Assembly: GCA_902524955.1 (NCBI GenBank)
Contig: CABZEY010000005.1
Location: 1 to 64,000 of the forward strand
Direction of reading: 5' to 3'
DNA from: an uncultured Pelagibacteraceae bacterium
GTDB taxonomy: Bacteria > Pseudomonadota > Alphaproteobacteria > Pelagibacterales > Pelagibacteraceae
Length of the DNA: 64,000 nt
Positions 1 to 10,544 of this stretch are shown piece after piece. Position numbers and translations under genes: made by a program. How positions within the stretch are numbered: the stretch's first letter is position 1; each line of letters opens with the position of its first letter. The notes below the pieces were generated by a model that saw only the letters and a program-made list of their open reading frames with translations, did no database searches and was not told the DNA's origin.

Positions 1-1
1 T

Positions 2-661
2 AAATTAAAAGCAGATGATGTTATGATACCAAGAGCCTCCATAATAGCTGTTCAACAAACTTACACATTTGAGGAAATAACTAAAATAATAAATAAAGAG
101 TCACATTCTAGAATGCCAGTATATCGTAAAGATCTTGATGATATTTTAGGTATGGTTCATATAAAAGATATTATTAAATTTTCAGGATCGGAAAGTATAA
201 ATTTTAATATAAAAAATGTTTTAAGAGAAATTTTATTTGTACCACCTACAATGCCAGTTATGAGTCTTTTATTAAAAATGCAAGCAACTAAATTACACAT
301 GGCATTAGTTATAGATGAGCATGGTGGGACCGATGGGTTAATAACTATCGAGGATGTAATTGAAGAAATTGTAGGTGAAATCGAAGATGAACATGACAAA
401 GACGATAATTTTAATTTTAAAAAAATTAGCTCAAATACTTTTGAAGCGAAGGCAGAAATGACCATCGATGAGTTTAATAAGGAAACAAAATTCAATATTT
501 CTATTGATGAAGTTGATACACTTGGGGGTTATATATTTTCAAAAATTAATAGAGTTCCATTCACCGGAGAAGTAATAAACATAGATAATCTTTACCAATT
601 TGAGATAATTGATGCAGATCCTAGAAAAATAAAAAAAATTAAAATTATTAAAATTTCATGA
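2..661 (+). CDS. corC: CorC/HlyC-family CBS-domain protein (YbeX), 5' partial
   Basis: Reading frame is open to the left window edge (KLKADDVMIPRASIIAV...). Paired CBS domains followed by a CorC_HlyC C-terminal domain (TLGGYIFSKINRVPFTGE). Confidence 0.85.
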   Translation, partial: KLKADDVMIPRASIIAVQQTYTFEEITKIINKESHSRMPVYRKDLDDILGMVHIKDIIKFSGSESINFNIKNVLREILFVPPTMPVMSLLLKMQATKLHMALVIDEHGGTDGLITIEDVIEEIVGEIEDEHDKDDNFNFKKISSNTFEAKAEMTIDEFNKETKFNISIDEVDTLGGYIFSKINRVPFTGEVINIDNLYQFEIIDADPRKIKKIKIIKIS

Positions 662-678
662 TTAAAAACATGAATACT

Positions 679-707
679 TTGACAAATAATCAAATTATTT
701 ATATTTC
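679..707 (+). promoter_or_regulatory. Candidate sigma70-type promoter for metK
   Basis: TTGACA at 679-684, 17-nt spacer, AT-rich -10-like TATTTC at 702-707, just upstream of the metK ATG at 720. By eye only. Confidence 0.35.
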
Positions 708-719
708 ACATAAAGTTTT

Positions 720-1877
720 ATGAAAAATTTTATCTTTACATCCGAGTCAGTCTCTGAAGGGCATCCAGACAAAGTTTGTGACAAAGTTTCTGATACGATC
801 GTAGATTTGTATTTATCAAAATTTAATGAAAGTAGAGTTGCTTGCGAAACGTTAACAACAACTAATAAAGTTATATTGTCTGGTGAGATAAGAGGACCTG
901 AAATTAGCCCTGATGAGATAGAAAAAGAAGTAAGGAAAACTATTAAGGATATAGGATATGAACAAGATGGATTTCACTATGAGAAATTGGATTTTTTCAA
1001 TTACTTACATTCTCAATCAACAGATATCGCTCAAGGTGTAGACTCTTCTGGCAACGAAAAAGATGAAGGTGCTGGAGATCAAGGGATAATGTTTGGTTAT
1101 GCATGTAAAGAGACAAAAGAATTAATGCCAGCACCAATATTGTACTCACATAGAATATTAGAGGAGTTAGCAAGCGCAAGAAAGTCCGGAAAGGAAAAGG
1201 GACTTGGTCCTGATTCTAAAAGTCAAATTTCTGTAATTTACGAAAATGGAAAACCAACTGGAGTGGCATCAGTAGTAATTTCATCTCAACATGATGAAAA
1301 GTTGAGCCAAAGTGATGTGAAAGAAATAGTTAGACCTTATGTAAAAAAAGTATTGCCAGACGGATGGGAGTGTCCAGAAGATCAATTTTATGTAAACCCA
1401 ACAGGGAGATTTGTAATTGGAGGTCCAGACGGTGATACGGGTTTAACAGGAAGAAAAATTATAGTTGATACGTATGGAGGGGCTGCTCTTCATGGTGGAG
1501 GTGCTTTTTCAGGTAAAGATCCGACTAAAGTAGATCGTTCGGCCGCTTATATTTCAAGATACCTAGCAAAAAATATTGTAGCATCGGGAGTTAGTGAAAA
1601 GTGTGTAATCCAACTTTCATATGCTATTGGTGTATCACAACCATTATCGATTTATATTGATCTATTTAACGGTGATCAAAAATTGTCAGAAAAAATAGAA
1701 AGTATTATAAGAAAGGAAATTAACTTGAGTCCTAGAGGTATTAGAGAAATGTTAAAATTAAACAATCCTATATACAAACCAACAGCTTCTTACGGTCATT
1801 TTGGCCGGAATCCAGGTGCTGATGGGACTTTTACATGGGAAAAAACAGATTTAACCGATTTATTTAAGAAAGCTTAA
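720..1877 (+). CDS. metK: S-adenosylmethionine synthase
   Basis: Full-length Met[52 protein letters not shown]. Confidence 0.97.
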   Translation: MKNFIFTSESVSEGHPDKVCDKVSDTIVDLYLSKFNESRVACETLTTTNKVILSGEIRGPEISPDEIEKEVRKTIKDIGYEQDGFHYEKLDFFNYLHSQSTDIAQGVDSSGNEKDEGAGDQGIMFGYACKETKELMPAPILYSHRILEELASARKSGKEKGLGPDSKSQISVIYENGKPTGVASVVISSQHDEKLSQSDVKEIVRPYVKKVLPDGWECPEDQFYVNPTGRFVIGGPDGDTGLTGRKIIVDTYGGAALHGGGAFSGKDPTKVDRSAAYISRYLAKNIVASGVSEKCVIQLSYAIGVSQPLSIYIDLFNGDQKLSEKIESIIRKEINLSPRGIREMLKLNNPIYKPTASYGHFGRNPGADGTFTWEKTDLTDLFKKA

Positions 1878-2514
1878 TGATAAAAAAAAACTTTTATGGC
1901 CGACTACAATCTAGAAAACTTTCTCCAATAAAAAAAAAAATTTAAAAAGATTTTTAAATAAACAAAAAGTCCAGGACCTATTTAAAAATAAAAAAAGAAA
2001 AATTATTATTGAAATAGGGCCAGGTAGAGGTGAAAATTTATTTCATATAGCTAATAAGTATCCTAGAAGAAAAGTTATTGGCATTGAACCTTTTAAAAAT
2101 GGTTTAGCGAATATTGCTGATGTTTGTTTTATAAAAAAAATTAAAAATATTTACTTATTTCCCTACGTTTTTCAAAAGTTTGTTGATAAATATAAAAATT
2201 ATTTTTTTGACCAATGCTATATTTTTTTTCCAGATCCGTGGCCAAAAAAAAAGCATATTAAAAGAAGACTTGTTAATTTTACACTTTTAAATGAATTGGT
2301 CTTACGCTGTTCCTCAAATGGATCAATTCATTTTTGTTCAGATAATAGGGATTATTTTAAAAATGTTAAAAATGATGCAATTAAATTGAAAAAAAGGGGG
2401 GTTAAAATATCTATAAAATCACACAAAAAAACGCCTACAATTATTACAAAATACCACCATAGAGCATTAAAACTCAAGAATAACGTAAATTTTTTAAAGA
2501 TTGATAAAATTTAA
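1877..2514 (+). pseudogene. trmB: tRNA (guanine-N7-)-methyltransferase with an apparent single-nt frameshift in a poly-A tract (not necessarily non-functional)
   Basis: ATG at 1877 overlaps the metK stop. [21 protein letters not shown] stops at 1943-1945. Adding one A to the 11-A run (1930-1940) gives ...NLKRFLNKQKVQDLFKNKKRKIIIEIGPGRGENLFHIA...CYIFFPDPWPKKKHIKRRLVN..., continuous with the 2296-2514 ORF. Confidence 0.85.
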
Positions 2515-2552
2515 TTTATCGTTTAATTACAATGTAAATTGTTAATTTAAAT

Positions 2553-2578
2553 AATGGGCTTGTGCCCATTTTTTTTTA
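2553..2578 (+). terminator. Rho-independent-terminator-like hairpin directly upstream of nusA (possible attenuator)
   Basis: AATGGGC-TTGT-GCCCATT followed by a T-tract, ending about 12 nt before the nusA ATG. Confidence 0.65.
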
Positions 2579-2590
2579 TACGTTAAAAAA

Positions 2591-4135
2591 ATGTTAAACA
2601 ATAGAATTGATAGCACAGAATTAATTAGAATAGCAGATGCAGTTGCTGCTGAGAAATCAATAGATAAAGATTTGGTACTGACATCTATGGAGACAGCTAT
2701 AGAAAAAGCAGCTAGAACAAGGTACGGATCAGAAAATGACATTTACGTCAGCATAGACCGTGAGACAGGCATTATAGAGCTTGGAAGAAAACTTAAGGTG
2801 GTTGAAAAAGTTTTAGAAAGTCACTCAGAAATTAGTTTAAACGACGCGAAAAAAAAAGATCCCACAATCGAGATTGGGGGAGAACTTAAGGAAGAGTTAC
2901 CACCAATTGACTTTGGAAGAATAGCAGCACAAACTGCAAAACAAGTTATATCAGTTCAAATTAGAGATGCAGAGAGAGATAGACAATATAATGAATTTAA
3001 GGACAAAGTGGGTGAAATATTAAGTGGGATTGTAAAAAGATCTGAGTTTGGAAACATTATAGTGGATTTACAAAAGTCAGAAGCTATTATTAGAAGAGAA
3101 GAGTTAATACCCAGAGAAAATTTAAAAAATGGTGATCGTGTTAAAGCATATTGTTATGACGTTAGAAGAGAAAATAAAGGACCGCAAATTTTTTTATCAA
3201 GAGCTCATCCGCAGTTTATGGCAAAGCTTTTTCAGCAAGAAGTGCCAGAAATATATGAGGGAACAATTTTAATAAAGTCAGTGGCTAGGGATCCAGGTAG
3301 TAGAGCAAAGATTTGTGTACAATCTAAAGATAGCTCAATTGACCCAGTTGGCGCCTGTGTTGGAATGAGAGGTAGTAGAGTACAAACAATTGTAAATGAA
3401 CTACAGGGTGAAAAAATTGATATTATCAATTGGACAGAAGATGTAGGATCCTTAGTCGTTAGTGCGCTGGCACCTGCTGAAGTTATGAAAGTTGTTTTAG
3501 ATCAAGAGAATAGGAGATCTGAAGTTGTGATTGACGAAAATAATTTAAGTAAGGCTATAGGTCGAAGAGGACAAAACGTTAGATTAGCCTCGAAACTCCT
3601 TGATTATGAAATTGATATTTTAACAGACAAGGAAGAGTCAGAAAAAAGACAAAGCGAGTTTAAAGAAAACTCATCTAAATTAATTAAAAGTCTTGAAATA
3701 GATACTACTATGGCTCAATTATTAGTTTCCGAAGGTTTTAATACCGTAAGAGATATTAATAATTCCAATATAAATGACTTTTTAAAAATTGATGGTTTTG
3801 ATGAGGAGACAGCAAAAGAGTTACAGGACAGAGCAAAAGAATTCTTAGATGAGGAAGAAAAAGAAATTGCAAGTAAAGTCCAAGAGCTTGGAATTAAAGA
3901 AGATTTAGCTAACCATAAAGGACTCACTTTGGGGATGCTTTTAACTTTAGGTGAGGATAATATAAAAACACTCAAAGATTTTGCCGAGCTATCAACAGAT
4001 GAAATAATTGGTGGTTATGATGAGATAAAAGGCAAAAGAGAAAAATTTGATGGGATTTTAGAGGAATTTAATATTCCAAGAAAAGATGCGGAAGACTTGA
4101 TTATGCGTGCAAGAAAAAAAGTTTTTAATTTTTAA
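2591..4135 (+). CDS. nusA: Transcription termination/antitermination factor NusA
   Basis: NusA N-terminal domain, S1 and KH regions (VGACVGMRGSRVQTIVNELQGEKIDIINW; AIGRRGQNVRLASKLL), C-terminal HhH repeats. Confidence 0.97.
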   Translation: MLNNRIDSTELIRIADAVAAEKSIDKDLVLTSMETAIEKAARTRYGSENDIYVSIDRETGIIELGRKLKVVEKVLESHSEISLNDAKKKDPTIEIGGELKEELPPIDFGRIAAQTAKQVISVQIRDAERDRQYNEFKDKVGEILSGIVKRSEFGNIIVDLQKSEAIIRREELIPRENLKNGDRVKAYCYDVRRENKGPQIFLSRAHPQFMAKLFQQEVPEIYEGTILIKSVARDPGSRAKICVQSKDSSIDPVGACVGMRGSRVQTIVNELQGEKIDIINWTEDVGSLVVSALAPAEVMKVVLDQENRRSEVVIDENNLSKAIGRRGQNVRLASKLLDYEIDILTDKEESEKRQSEFKENSSKLIKSLEIDTTMAQLLVSEGFNTVRDINNSNINDFLKIDGFDEETAKELQDRAKEFLDEEEKEIASKVQELGIKEDLANHKGLTLGMLLTLGEDNIKTLKDFAELSTDEIIGGYDEIKGKREKFDGILEEFNIPRKDAEDLIMRARKKVFNF

Positions 4136-4156
4136 CAATGATTGTCGAGGATAAAT

Positions 4157-6328
4157 ATGAGCAAAGAAAAGAAAAAAAAATTAACCTTAAAAAATTTCAA
4201 AGGAACTCCTCGAAAATTTAATGATAGTAATCTTAAAACAAAAGGTAAAGTTGTCGTAGAAAGAAAAAATTCCACTTTTAAATCTACAAAACCTAAAATT
4301 GACAAAAAACCTTTCAAAGCCTTTTCACCAAAAATAACCCCTCCTTCAGAAGATAAACAGAAAAATGCTAAAGAATGGGCAAAGAAAAAAATTCAAGAGG
4401 AGCTATTTAAAGGAAAGAAAAAAACCGAAAAAAAATCTGAGGGTAAGAGAAGGGATTATAAGTTAACTTTAAGTCGCGCATTATCTGATAGTGATGTTGA
4501 ACGTCAAAGAAGTTATGCATCTGTAAAAAGAGCAAGAGAAAAGCAAATAAAGAAAACGGAGGTTGATGAGGATAATGTTAAAATTATACGAGAAGTAAAT
4601 ATTCCAGAATTTATAACTATTCAGGATTTAGCGAACAGAATGGCAGAAAAAGCCAGTTCAATAATTAAATATTTATTAGAAAAAAATGTTAAAGTTACTG
4701 TAAACCACAGTATTGATGCAGATACAGCAGAATTTATTGTCGGGGAATTTGGACATAAAGCTGTTCGTGGAGATTTCACTGAGGATAAAATTAAAAAAAT
4801 TGTTACCGAAGAAAACATAGATCAGGGCGATGATCCAAGAGCACCTGTAGTCACTGTTATGGGTCATGTTGACCACGGAAAGACATCATTGCTTGATGCT
4901 CTTAGACAGTCTGATGTAGTTTCAACTGAACATGGTGGAATTACTCAGCACATTGGGGCTTACCAAGTAAAAGTAAATGAAAAAAAATTAATTACATTCA
5001 TAGATACACCGGGTCATGCTGCATTTACTGAAATGCGAGCGCGTGGTTCTAAAATTACAGATATTGTAATATTGGTAGTTGCCGCCAATGATGGAATTAA
5101 GCCTCAAACTATTGAGGCTATTAATCACTCTAAAGCTGCAGGTGTTCCAATTATTGTAGCAATAAACAAATGTGATTTGCCAGGCATAGATACAACCAAA
5201 GTAAAAAATCAACTTTTGGAGCATGAACTTATAGTTGAAGAGATGGGTGGAGAGGTTCTGTGTAATGAAATTTCTGCTTTGAAAAAAATTAATTTAGACA
5301 AATTAAAAGAAAATATTCTATTACAATCAGAATTGTTAGATTTGAAAACAAAAAAAAATGCATTGGCTAAAGCGGTAGTTATTGAGTCAAGATTAGACAA
5401 AGGGAGAGGACCTGTCTCCACAATTTTAATAACTAGCGGAACTTTAAAAAGAGGGGATATATTCATTAGTGGTTCTACGAAAGGTAAAGTAAGAGCTATG
5501 TTTGACTATAATAACAAGCAGATAAATAGTGCTGAGCCATCAACACCAGTAGAAGTGATAGGGTTTGAAGATGTAACAAATGCAGGTGATGATTTTATAG
5601 TTTTAAATGAGGAACAAAAAATCGCTGAAATTTTAGAATTTAGAAAATCTGGTTTGAACAAAAATAAAGTTAAATCAGTTGGTGACGGAGAAGATATATT
5701 TGGCAATGCAGAAAAATCTGAGACATTAAATATCGTGATAAAAGCAGATGTTCATGGTTCACTTGAGGCAATTAATGTAGCTGTTGCGAAAATAGAGATT
5801 GAAAAAATAAAACCCAAGATAATTTTGTCGGCTGTAGGACCAATAACAGAAACCGATGTAACTTTAGCAAAAGCGTCAAACGCTAAAATATTAGGATTTA
5901 ATGTAAGGCCAAATAAAGAGGCGAAAGAATTGGCTACAAGTTATAAAATGGATATCAGTCATTTTAATATAATTTATGAAGCAATTGAATTTGTAGAAAA
6001 TTCTATAAAAGGAACACTAGAACCAATGACTAAAGAAGAAAGTATTGGACAATGTGAAGTCTTAGAAATTTTTAATGTTTCAAAAGCTGGAAAAGTTGCT
6101 GGCGTTAAAGTAACACAAGGTGAAGTTAAAAATAATTCGCAAGCAAGATTAGTTCGAGACGGGTCCGTAATATATTCAGGAAAAATTGGAAGTTTGTTTA
6201 GAGAGAAAAATGAAGCCAAGGAGGTAAAATCTGGTTTAGAGTGCGGTTTAACAATAAGTAATTTTTTAGATTATAAGAAGGGCGATGTTATAGAAATTTT
6301 TCAGACAGTCACCATTGACAGAGGGTAA
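4157..6328 (+). CDS. infB: Translation initiation factor IF-2
   Basis: GTPase motifs VTVMGHVDHGKTSLLDALR, DTPGHAAFTEMRARG, NKCDLPG. The ATG at 4157 is preferred over the TTG at 4142. Confidence 0.97.
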   Translation: MSKEKKKKLTLKNFKGTPRKFNDSNLKTKGKVVVERKNSTFKSTKPKIDKKPFKAFSPKITPPSEDKQKNAKEWAKKKIQEELFKGKKKTEKKSEGKRRDYKLTLSRALSDSDVERQRSYASVKRAREKQIKKTEVDEDNVKIIREVNIPEFITIQDLANRMAEKASSIIKYLLEKNVKVTVNHSIDADTAEFIVGEFGHKAVRGDFTEDKIKKIVTEENIDQGDDPRAPVVTVMGHVDHGKTSLLDALRQSDVVSTEHGGITQHIGAYQVKVNEKKLITFIDTPGHAAFTEMRARGSKITDIVILVVAANDGIKPQTIEAINHSKAAGVPIIVAINKCDLPGIDTTKVKNQLLEHELIVEEMGGEVLCNEISALKKINLDKLKENILLQSELLDLKTKKNALAKAVVIESRLDKGRGPVSTILITSGTLKRGDIFISGSTKGKVRAMFDYNNKQINSAEPSTPVEVIGFEDVTNAGDDFIVLNEEQKIAEILEFRKSGLNKNKVKSVGDGEDIFGNAEKSETLNIVIKADVHGSLEAINVAVAKIEIEKIKPKIILSAVGPITETDVTLAKASNAKILGFNVRPNKEAKELATSYKMDISHFNIIYEAIEFVENSIKGTLEPMTKEESIGQCEVLEIFNVSKAGKVAGVKVTQGEVKNNSQARLVRDGSVIYSGKIGSLFREKNEAKEVKSGLECGLTISNFLDYKKGDVIEIFQTVTIDRG

Positions 6329-6330
6329 AA

Positions 6331-6696
6331 ATGAAAGATAGTCACCGTACATACTCTCAACGTCAACTCAAAGGCGGGGAAAATTTAAAGAAAATTTTGG
6401 CAAGATTATTTATTCAACAAAATATTATATTACCAGAAATCGATACTAAATTGATTACTATAACAGAAGTTAGAATTTCTCCAGATTTTAAATATGCTAA
6501 AGTTTTTTTTATGCCTTTAGCTGGAAAAGAAATTATTAAATATTCTGACATATTAAATGAGAATTCTTTAGAGATAAAAAAAATTGCATCTAAAGAATGG
6601 ACTGCAAAATTTATGCCTAATTTAAACTTTGTAAAAGACGAATCTTTCGATTACGCAGAAAAAATAGAAAACCTTTTATTAAAAGATAAAAATTAA
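6331..6696 (+). CDS. rbfA: Ribosome-binding factor A
   Basis: RbfA-like size and sequence (TITEVRISPDFKYAKVFFMPL), located between infB and truB. Confidence 0.92.
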   Translation: MKDSHRTYSQRQLKGGENLKKILARLFIQQNIILPEIDTKLITITEVRISPDFKYAKVFFMPLAGKEIIKYSDILNENSLEIKKIASKEWTAKFMPNLNFVKDESFDYAEKIENLLLKDKN

Positions 6697-6697
6697 A

Positions 6698-7591
6698 ATG
6701 ATAAACGGGTGGATAAATTTATATAAACCAACTGGATACAGTTCATCTTATTGTTTAAATCTTTTAAAGAAAAAATACAAATTTAAAAAAATTGGCCATA
6801 TTGGAACGTTGGATCCCATGGCTGAAGGTGTGCTGCCAATAGCAATAAATGAAGCAACAAAAACTGTAAGGCTTATAAATAAATCAAAGAAGACTTATTT
6901 ATTTGATGTAAAATGGGGTGAACAACGAAATACATTTGATATTGAGGGTGTAGTAATTAATAAATCAAAATATGTTCCAAATTTTCAGGAGATCATAGAG
7001 GCAAAGAATAAATTCATTGGCGAGATTGATCAAAGACCACCAGACTTTTCGGCAAAAAAAATTAATGGAAAAAGAGCTTATGAACTAGCACGAAATGGAA
7101 AAAAATTTGAATTGAAAGAATTAAAAAAAAAAATTCATGGATTAAAAGTTCTCGATCATAATATAAATGGAAAAACAACAACATTTTTGGTAATTTGTAA
7201 TAGCGGAACTTACGTAAGAAGCTTGGCTAATGATATAGCTTTATCCTTAGATACTTTTTGTTATTGTACAAAAATTATTCGACTAAGAGATGGAATTTTC
7301 AGTAAAAAAAATTCATATTCATTAAAAAACCTTATAAATAATAGAAATATTGAAGATTTTAAAAAATACTTACTTGATATTAAGTCTGTTTTATATCATA
7401 TACCCACAATTAAAATTAATGATAAAAAATTAAAGCTTATTAAAAACGGTATGAAAGTAAGCATGTTGGAAGAAGTTGGTTCAAAAGAATATCAGGAAAT
7501 TCTAGCTGATTATCATCAAAACGTTGTAGCTTTAGGTTCTATAAAGAATGGAATTTTTTATCCAAAAAGGATTTTAAATATTAATGAGTAA
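6698..7591 (+). CDS. truB: tRNA pseudouridine(55) synthase
   Basis: GWINLYKPTGYSS, KIGHIGTLDPMAEGVLPIAINEATK, GTYVRSLANDI motifs. Confidence 0.96.
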   Translation: MINGWINLYKPTGYSSSYCLNLLKKKYKFKKIGHIGTLDPMAEGVLPIAINEATKTVRLINKSKKTYLFDVKWGEQRNTFDIEGVVINKSKYVPNFQEIIEAKNKFIGEIDQRPPDFSAKKINGKRAYELARNGKKFELKELKKKIHGLKVLDHNINGKTTTFLVICNSGTYVRSLANDIALSLDTFCYCTKIIRLRDGIFSKKNSYSLKNLINNRNIEDFKKYLLDIKSVLYHIPTIKINDKKLKLIKNGMKVSMLEEVGSKEYQEILADYHQNVVALGSIKNGIFYPKRILNINE

Positions 7592-7853
7592 AAAAGACTT
7601 AGATAAAAGCAAAGTAATTAAGGTACTTCAAAAATCTGATAAAGATGTTGGGTCTTCTGAGGTACAAATTGGCATTTTAACTGAGAGAATTAAATATTTA
7701 ACAGAGCACTTTAAAAATAATAAAAAAGACAAGCACTCAAACACAGGATTAAATAAGTTAATTATTAGAAGAAAAAAACTTTTAGATTACTTAAATAAAA
7801 GAGAACCAACCATATACAAAAAAGTGATTGAGCAGCTTGGATTAAGAAAATAG
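7584..7853 (+). CDS. rpsO: 30S ribosomal protein S15
   Basis: 89 aa, [32 protein letters not shown] motif, directly before pnp. Confidence 0.97.
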   Translation: MSKKDLDKSKVIKVLQKSDKDVGSSEVQIGILTERIKYLTEHFKNNKKDKHSNTGLNKLIIRRKKLLDYLNKREPTIYKKVIEQLGLRK

Positions 7854-7866
7854 CTGGAGTTACTTA

Positions 7867-9942
7867 ATGTTTAACGTTGTAAAAAAAGAAATCGAATGGG
7901 CAGGAAAAAAATTATCACTTGAAACTGGAAAAATAGCACGTCAAGCTGACGGTGCAGTTATTTTACGAGCAGGTGACACTGTAATCTTAGCGACCGCTGT
8001 AGCAGCAAAAAAATGTAATCCTGAAACTGACTTTTTCCCTTTAACAGTTAATTATCAAGAAAAATATTATGCTGCAGGAAAAATTCCGGGTGGATATTTT
8101 AAAAGAGAAGCAAGACCTACAGAAGCAGAAACATTGATTTCAAGATTAATAGACAGACCAATTAGGCCATTGTTTCCAAATTCATTTAGAAATGAAACTC
8201 AAGTTTTAGCAACAGTAATTTCCTATGATAAGGATAATGATCCTGAGGTATTATCATTAATTGCAAGTTCAGCAGCATTAAGTATATCGGGTTTACCTTT
8301 TATGGGCCCAGTAGCAGCTTCAAAAGTTGGGTATGTTAACAATGAGTTTATTTTAAATCCAACAAAAGAAATGCTTCAGAACTCTTCTTTAGAATTAGTA
8401 GTTGCAGGAACAAAAGATGCAGTTTTAATGGTTGAGTCAGAAACATCAGGCTTGACAGAAGAACAGATGCTGGCTGCAGTAAAATTTGGGCATGAAAGTT
8501 TTAGTCCAGTTATAAAAATGATTGAGGAACTGAAAAAAGAGGTGAATAAAGAAGAAATTATGATTGAAGAAAAGGATTTTGCTGATTTGAAAAGAAAAGT
8601 TTCGGATTTAACAACAAAAAAATTAGAAGATGCCTTTTCAGAAAAAGATAAAAAAATCAGAGGAAGTTTAATTAATGAAGCTAGGGAAATAATTCAATCT
8701 AGTTTTGAAGGAGACGAAACATATACTAAAGTTGAAATCATGGATCAGTTTAAAAGCTTGGAAAAAGATATTGTTAGAACCAAAATTTTAAAAAACAAGA
8801 TTAGAATAGATGGCAGAAAGTTAGATCAAGTTCGACCAATTCAATGCGAGGTCGGAATTTTACCAAGAGTACATGGATCATCGTTATTTACTAGAGGAGA
8901 AACTCAAGCAATTGTAGCAACAACATTAGCAACAGCAGATGATGAGCAGAGAACAGAAAGTCTCGAAGGTATGCAAAGGTCTAGATTTATGTTACATTAT
9001 AATTTTCCACCTTTTTCTGTAGGAGAAGTAGGAAGAATTGGCACAGGTAGACGCGAAATTGGACATGGTAAATTAGCATGGAGGGCTGTGAATGCAGCTT
9101 TACCAAAGCAAGAGGATTTTCCTTATACAATTAGAGTTGTCTCAGAAATCACAGAATCAAATGGTTCGTCATCAATGGCAACTGTTTGTGGAACATCAAT
9201 GTCATTGATGCATGCAGGTGTTCCAATAGAAAAACCAATAGCAGGAATTGCAATGGGATTAATTAAAGAGGGTGATAATTTTTCAGTTTTAAGTGATATT
9301 TTAGGAGATGAAGACCATCTAGGTGATATGGATTTTAAAGTTGCCGGTACTAAAGATGGAATTACGTCACTACAAATGGATATTAAGATTACAGGAATAA
9401 CATTTGAAATTATGGAAAAAGCCCTAAGTCAAGCAAAGCAGGGAAGAATTGATATTCTAAATGAAATGAACAAAGCAATTAGTAAATCGAATGCAGAGGT
9501 ATCACAATATACTCCAAAAATGGAAAAAGTTGTAGTTGATAAAAAAGATATTGCAGCAGTTATTGGAAAAGGCGGTGCTACAATTAGAGAAATTGTAGAA
9601 TTATCTGGTGCAAAAGTTGATATTGATGATGAAGGAACAGTAACAGTTGCTGCTCCTGATGAGGAGTCAAGAAATAAAGCTATGCAAATGATCAAAGACA
9701 TTACTGCAAAACCAGAAATTGGTAAAATTTATCCTGGTAAAGTTGTAAAGATTATGGATTTTGGGGCATTTGTTAATTTCTTAGGAAAGCAAGATGGATT
9801 GGTACATATCTCACAATTAGCTGCGAAGAGAGTAGAAAAAGTTTCCGACGTAGTCAAAGAAGGTGACGAAGTAAATGTTAAAGTTATTGGATTTGACAGG
9901 GGGAAAGTAAAGCTATCTATAAAAGAAGCTTTAAATTCTTAA
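7867..9942 (+). CDS. pnp: Polyribonucleotide nucleotidyltransferase
   Basis: Two RNase PH domains, KH ([14 protein letters not shown]) and S1 ([15 protein letters not shown]) domains. Confidence 0.97.
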   Translation: MFNVVKKEIEWAGKKLSLETGKIARQADGAVILRAGDTVILATAVAAKKCNPETDFFPLTVNYQEKYYAAGKIPGGYFKREARPTEAETLISRLIDRPIRPLFPNSFRNETQVLATVISYDKDNDPEVLSLIASSAALSISGLPFMGPVAASKVGYVNNEFILNPTKEMLQNSSLELVVAGTKDAVLMVESETSGLTEEQMLAAVKFGHESFSPVIKMIEELKKEVNKEEIMIEEKDFADLKRKVSDLTTKKLEDAFSEKDKKIRGSLINEAREIIQSSFEGDETYTKVEIMDQFKSLEKDIVRTKILKNKIRIDGRKLDQVRPIQCEVGILPRVHGSSLFTRGETQAIVATTLATADDEQRTESLEGMQRSRFMLHYNFPPFSVGEVGRIGTGRREIGHGKLAWRAVNAALPKQEDFPYTIRVVSEITESNGSSSMATVCGTSMSLMHAGVPIEKPIAGIAMGLIKEGDNFSVLSDILGDEDHLGDMDFKVAGTKDGITSLQMDIKITGITFEIMEKALSQAKQGRIDILNEMNKAISKSNAEVSQYTPKMEKVVVDKKDIAAVIGKGGATIREIVELSGAKVDIDDEGTVTVAAPDEESRNKAMQMIKDITAKPEIGKIYPGKVVKIMDFGAFVNFLGKQDGLVHISQLAAKRVEKVSDVVKEGDEVNVKVIGFDRGKVKLSIKEALNS

Positions 9943-9945
9943 GTC

Positions 9946-10149
9946 TTAAAATTTTGTTTTATATTTAAAACCTTGAATCTGCATACAAGTACCCATAAAC
10001 CCTTGTCCAAACGCAGATTTTTCTGGTTGGTTATATTGTGCCAAACCTTTTAGACATTTTTTATAGGCTTTTGTTCTTTTATCGTCACCACATGAAGATA
10101 AAATATAAAATACAGAAATAAAAACAAAAATTTTTAAAATTTTAAACAT
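9946..10149 (-). CDS. Small putative lipoprotein, unknown function
   Basis: 67 aa, hydrophobic signal peptide with lipobox-like ILSSC. Confidence 0.55.
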   Translation of the reverse strand: MFKILKIFVFISVFYILSSCGDDKRTKAYKKCLKGLAQYNQPEKSAFGQGFMGTCMQIQGFKYKTKF

Positions 10150-10181
10150 ATATTTAATAATATTATTTTAAATTATTACTT

Positions 10182-10541
10182 TTAAAATGCAATAAATAAT
10201 AAAAGTGTACCACAAGAAATTGAACCAAAAAGTGATAAATAAAAGTTTTTATTTATTTTAAATTTAGATTTGTTTGCAAAAAATGCTGCAATAGCAGATC
10301 CTGCAAAAACAGCAATCAAATTGCCAATACTAAAGGCAATTTGAAACATTAAACTACTACTATATAAACTTGGATTTTTCTGTGCCAGATACATTCCAAA
10401 AATAAAAAAAAATATTACTAAATAAATTATATTTTGTTGTTTTGAAAAAATTCGATTAATTTCTTTAATCTTAGAAAATACATGGATACCTAATAGTCCA
10501 AAAACACAATACAGAAGAATGCTAATAATTATATCAACCAT
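10182..10541 (-). CDS. Hypothetical membrane protein
   Basis: 119 aa with several hydrophobic segments; no family recognised. Confidence 0.5.
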   Translation of the reverse strand: MVDIIISILLYCVFGLLGIHVFSKIKEINRIFSKQQNIIYLVIFFFIFGMYLAQKNPSLYSSSLMFQIAFSIGNLIAVFAGSAIAAFFANKSKFKINKNFYLSLFGSISCGTLLLFIAF

Positions 10542-10544
10542 TAA

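Noticed and set aside
157-495. Minus-strand 112-aa ORF opposite corC
   Set aside because: Antisense shadow of a clear CBS-domain CDS with no recognisable domain. The same reasoning applies to the other antisense ORFs in the track (e.g. 997-1179, 2542-2742, 5209-5466, 9429-9701, 24034-24318, 33369-33683, 50234-50629).
661-719. Possible SAM riboswitch before metK
   Set aside because: The leader is short and is better explained by a promoter-like TTGACA element; no SAM aptamer core seen.
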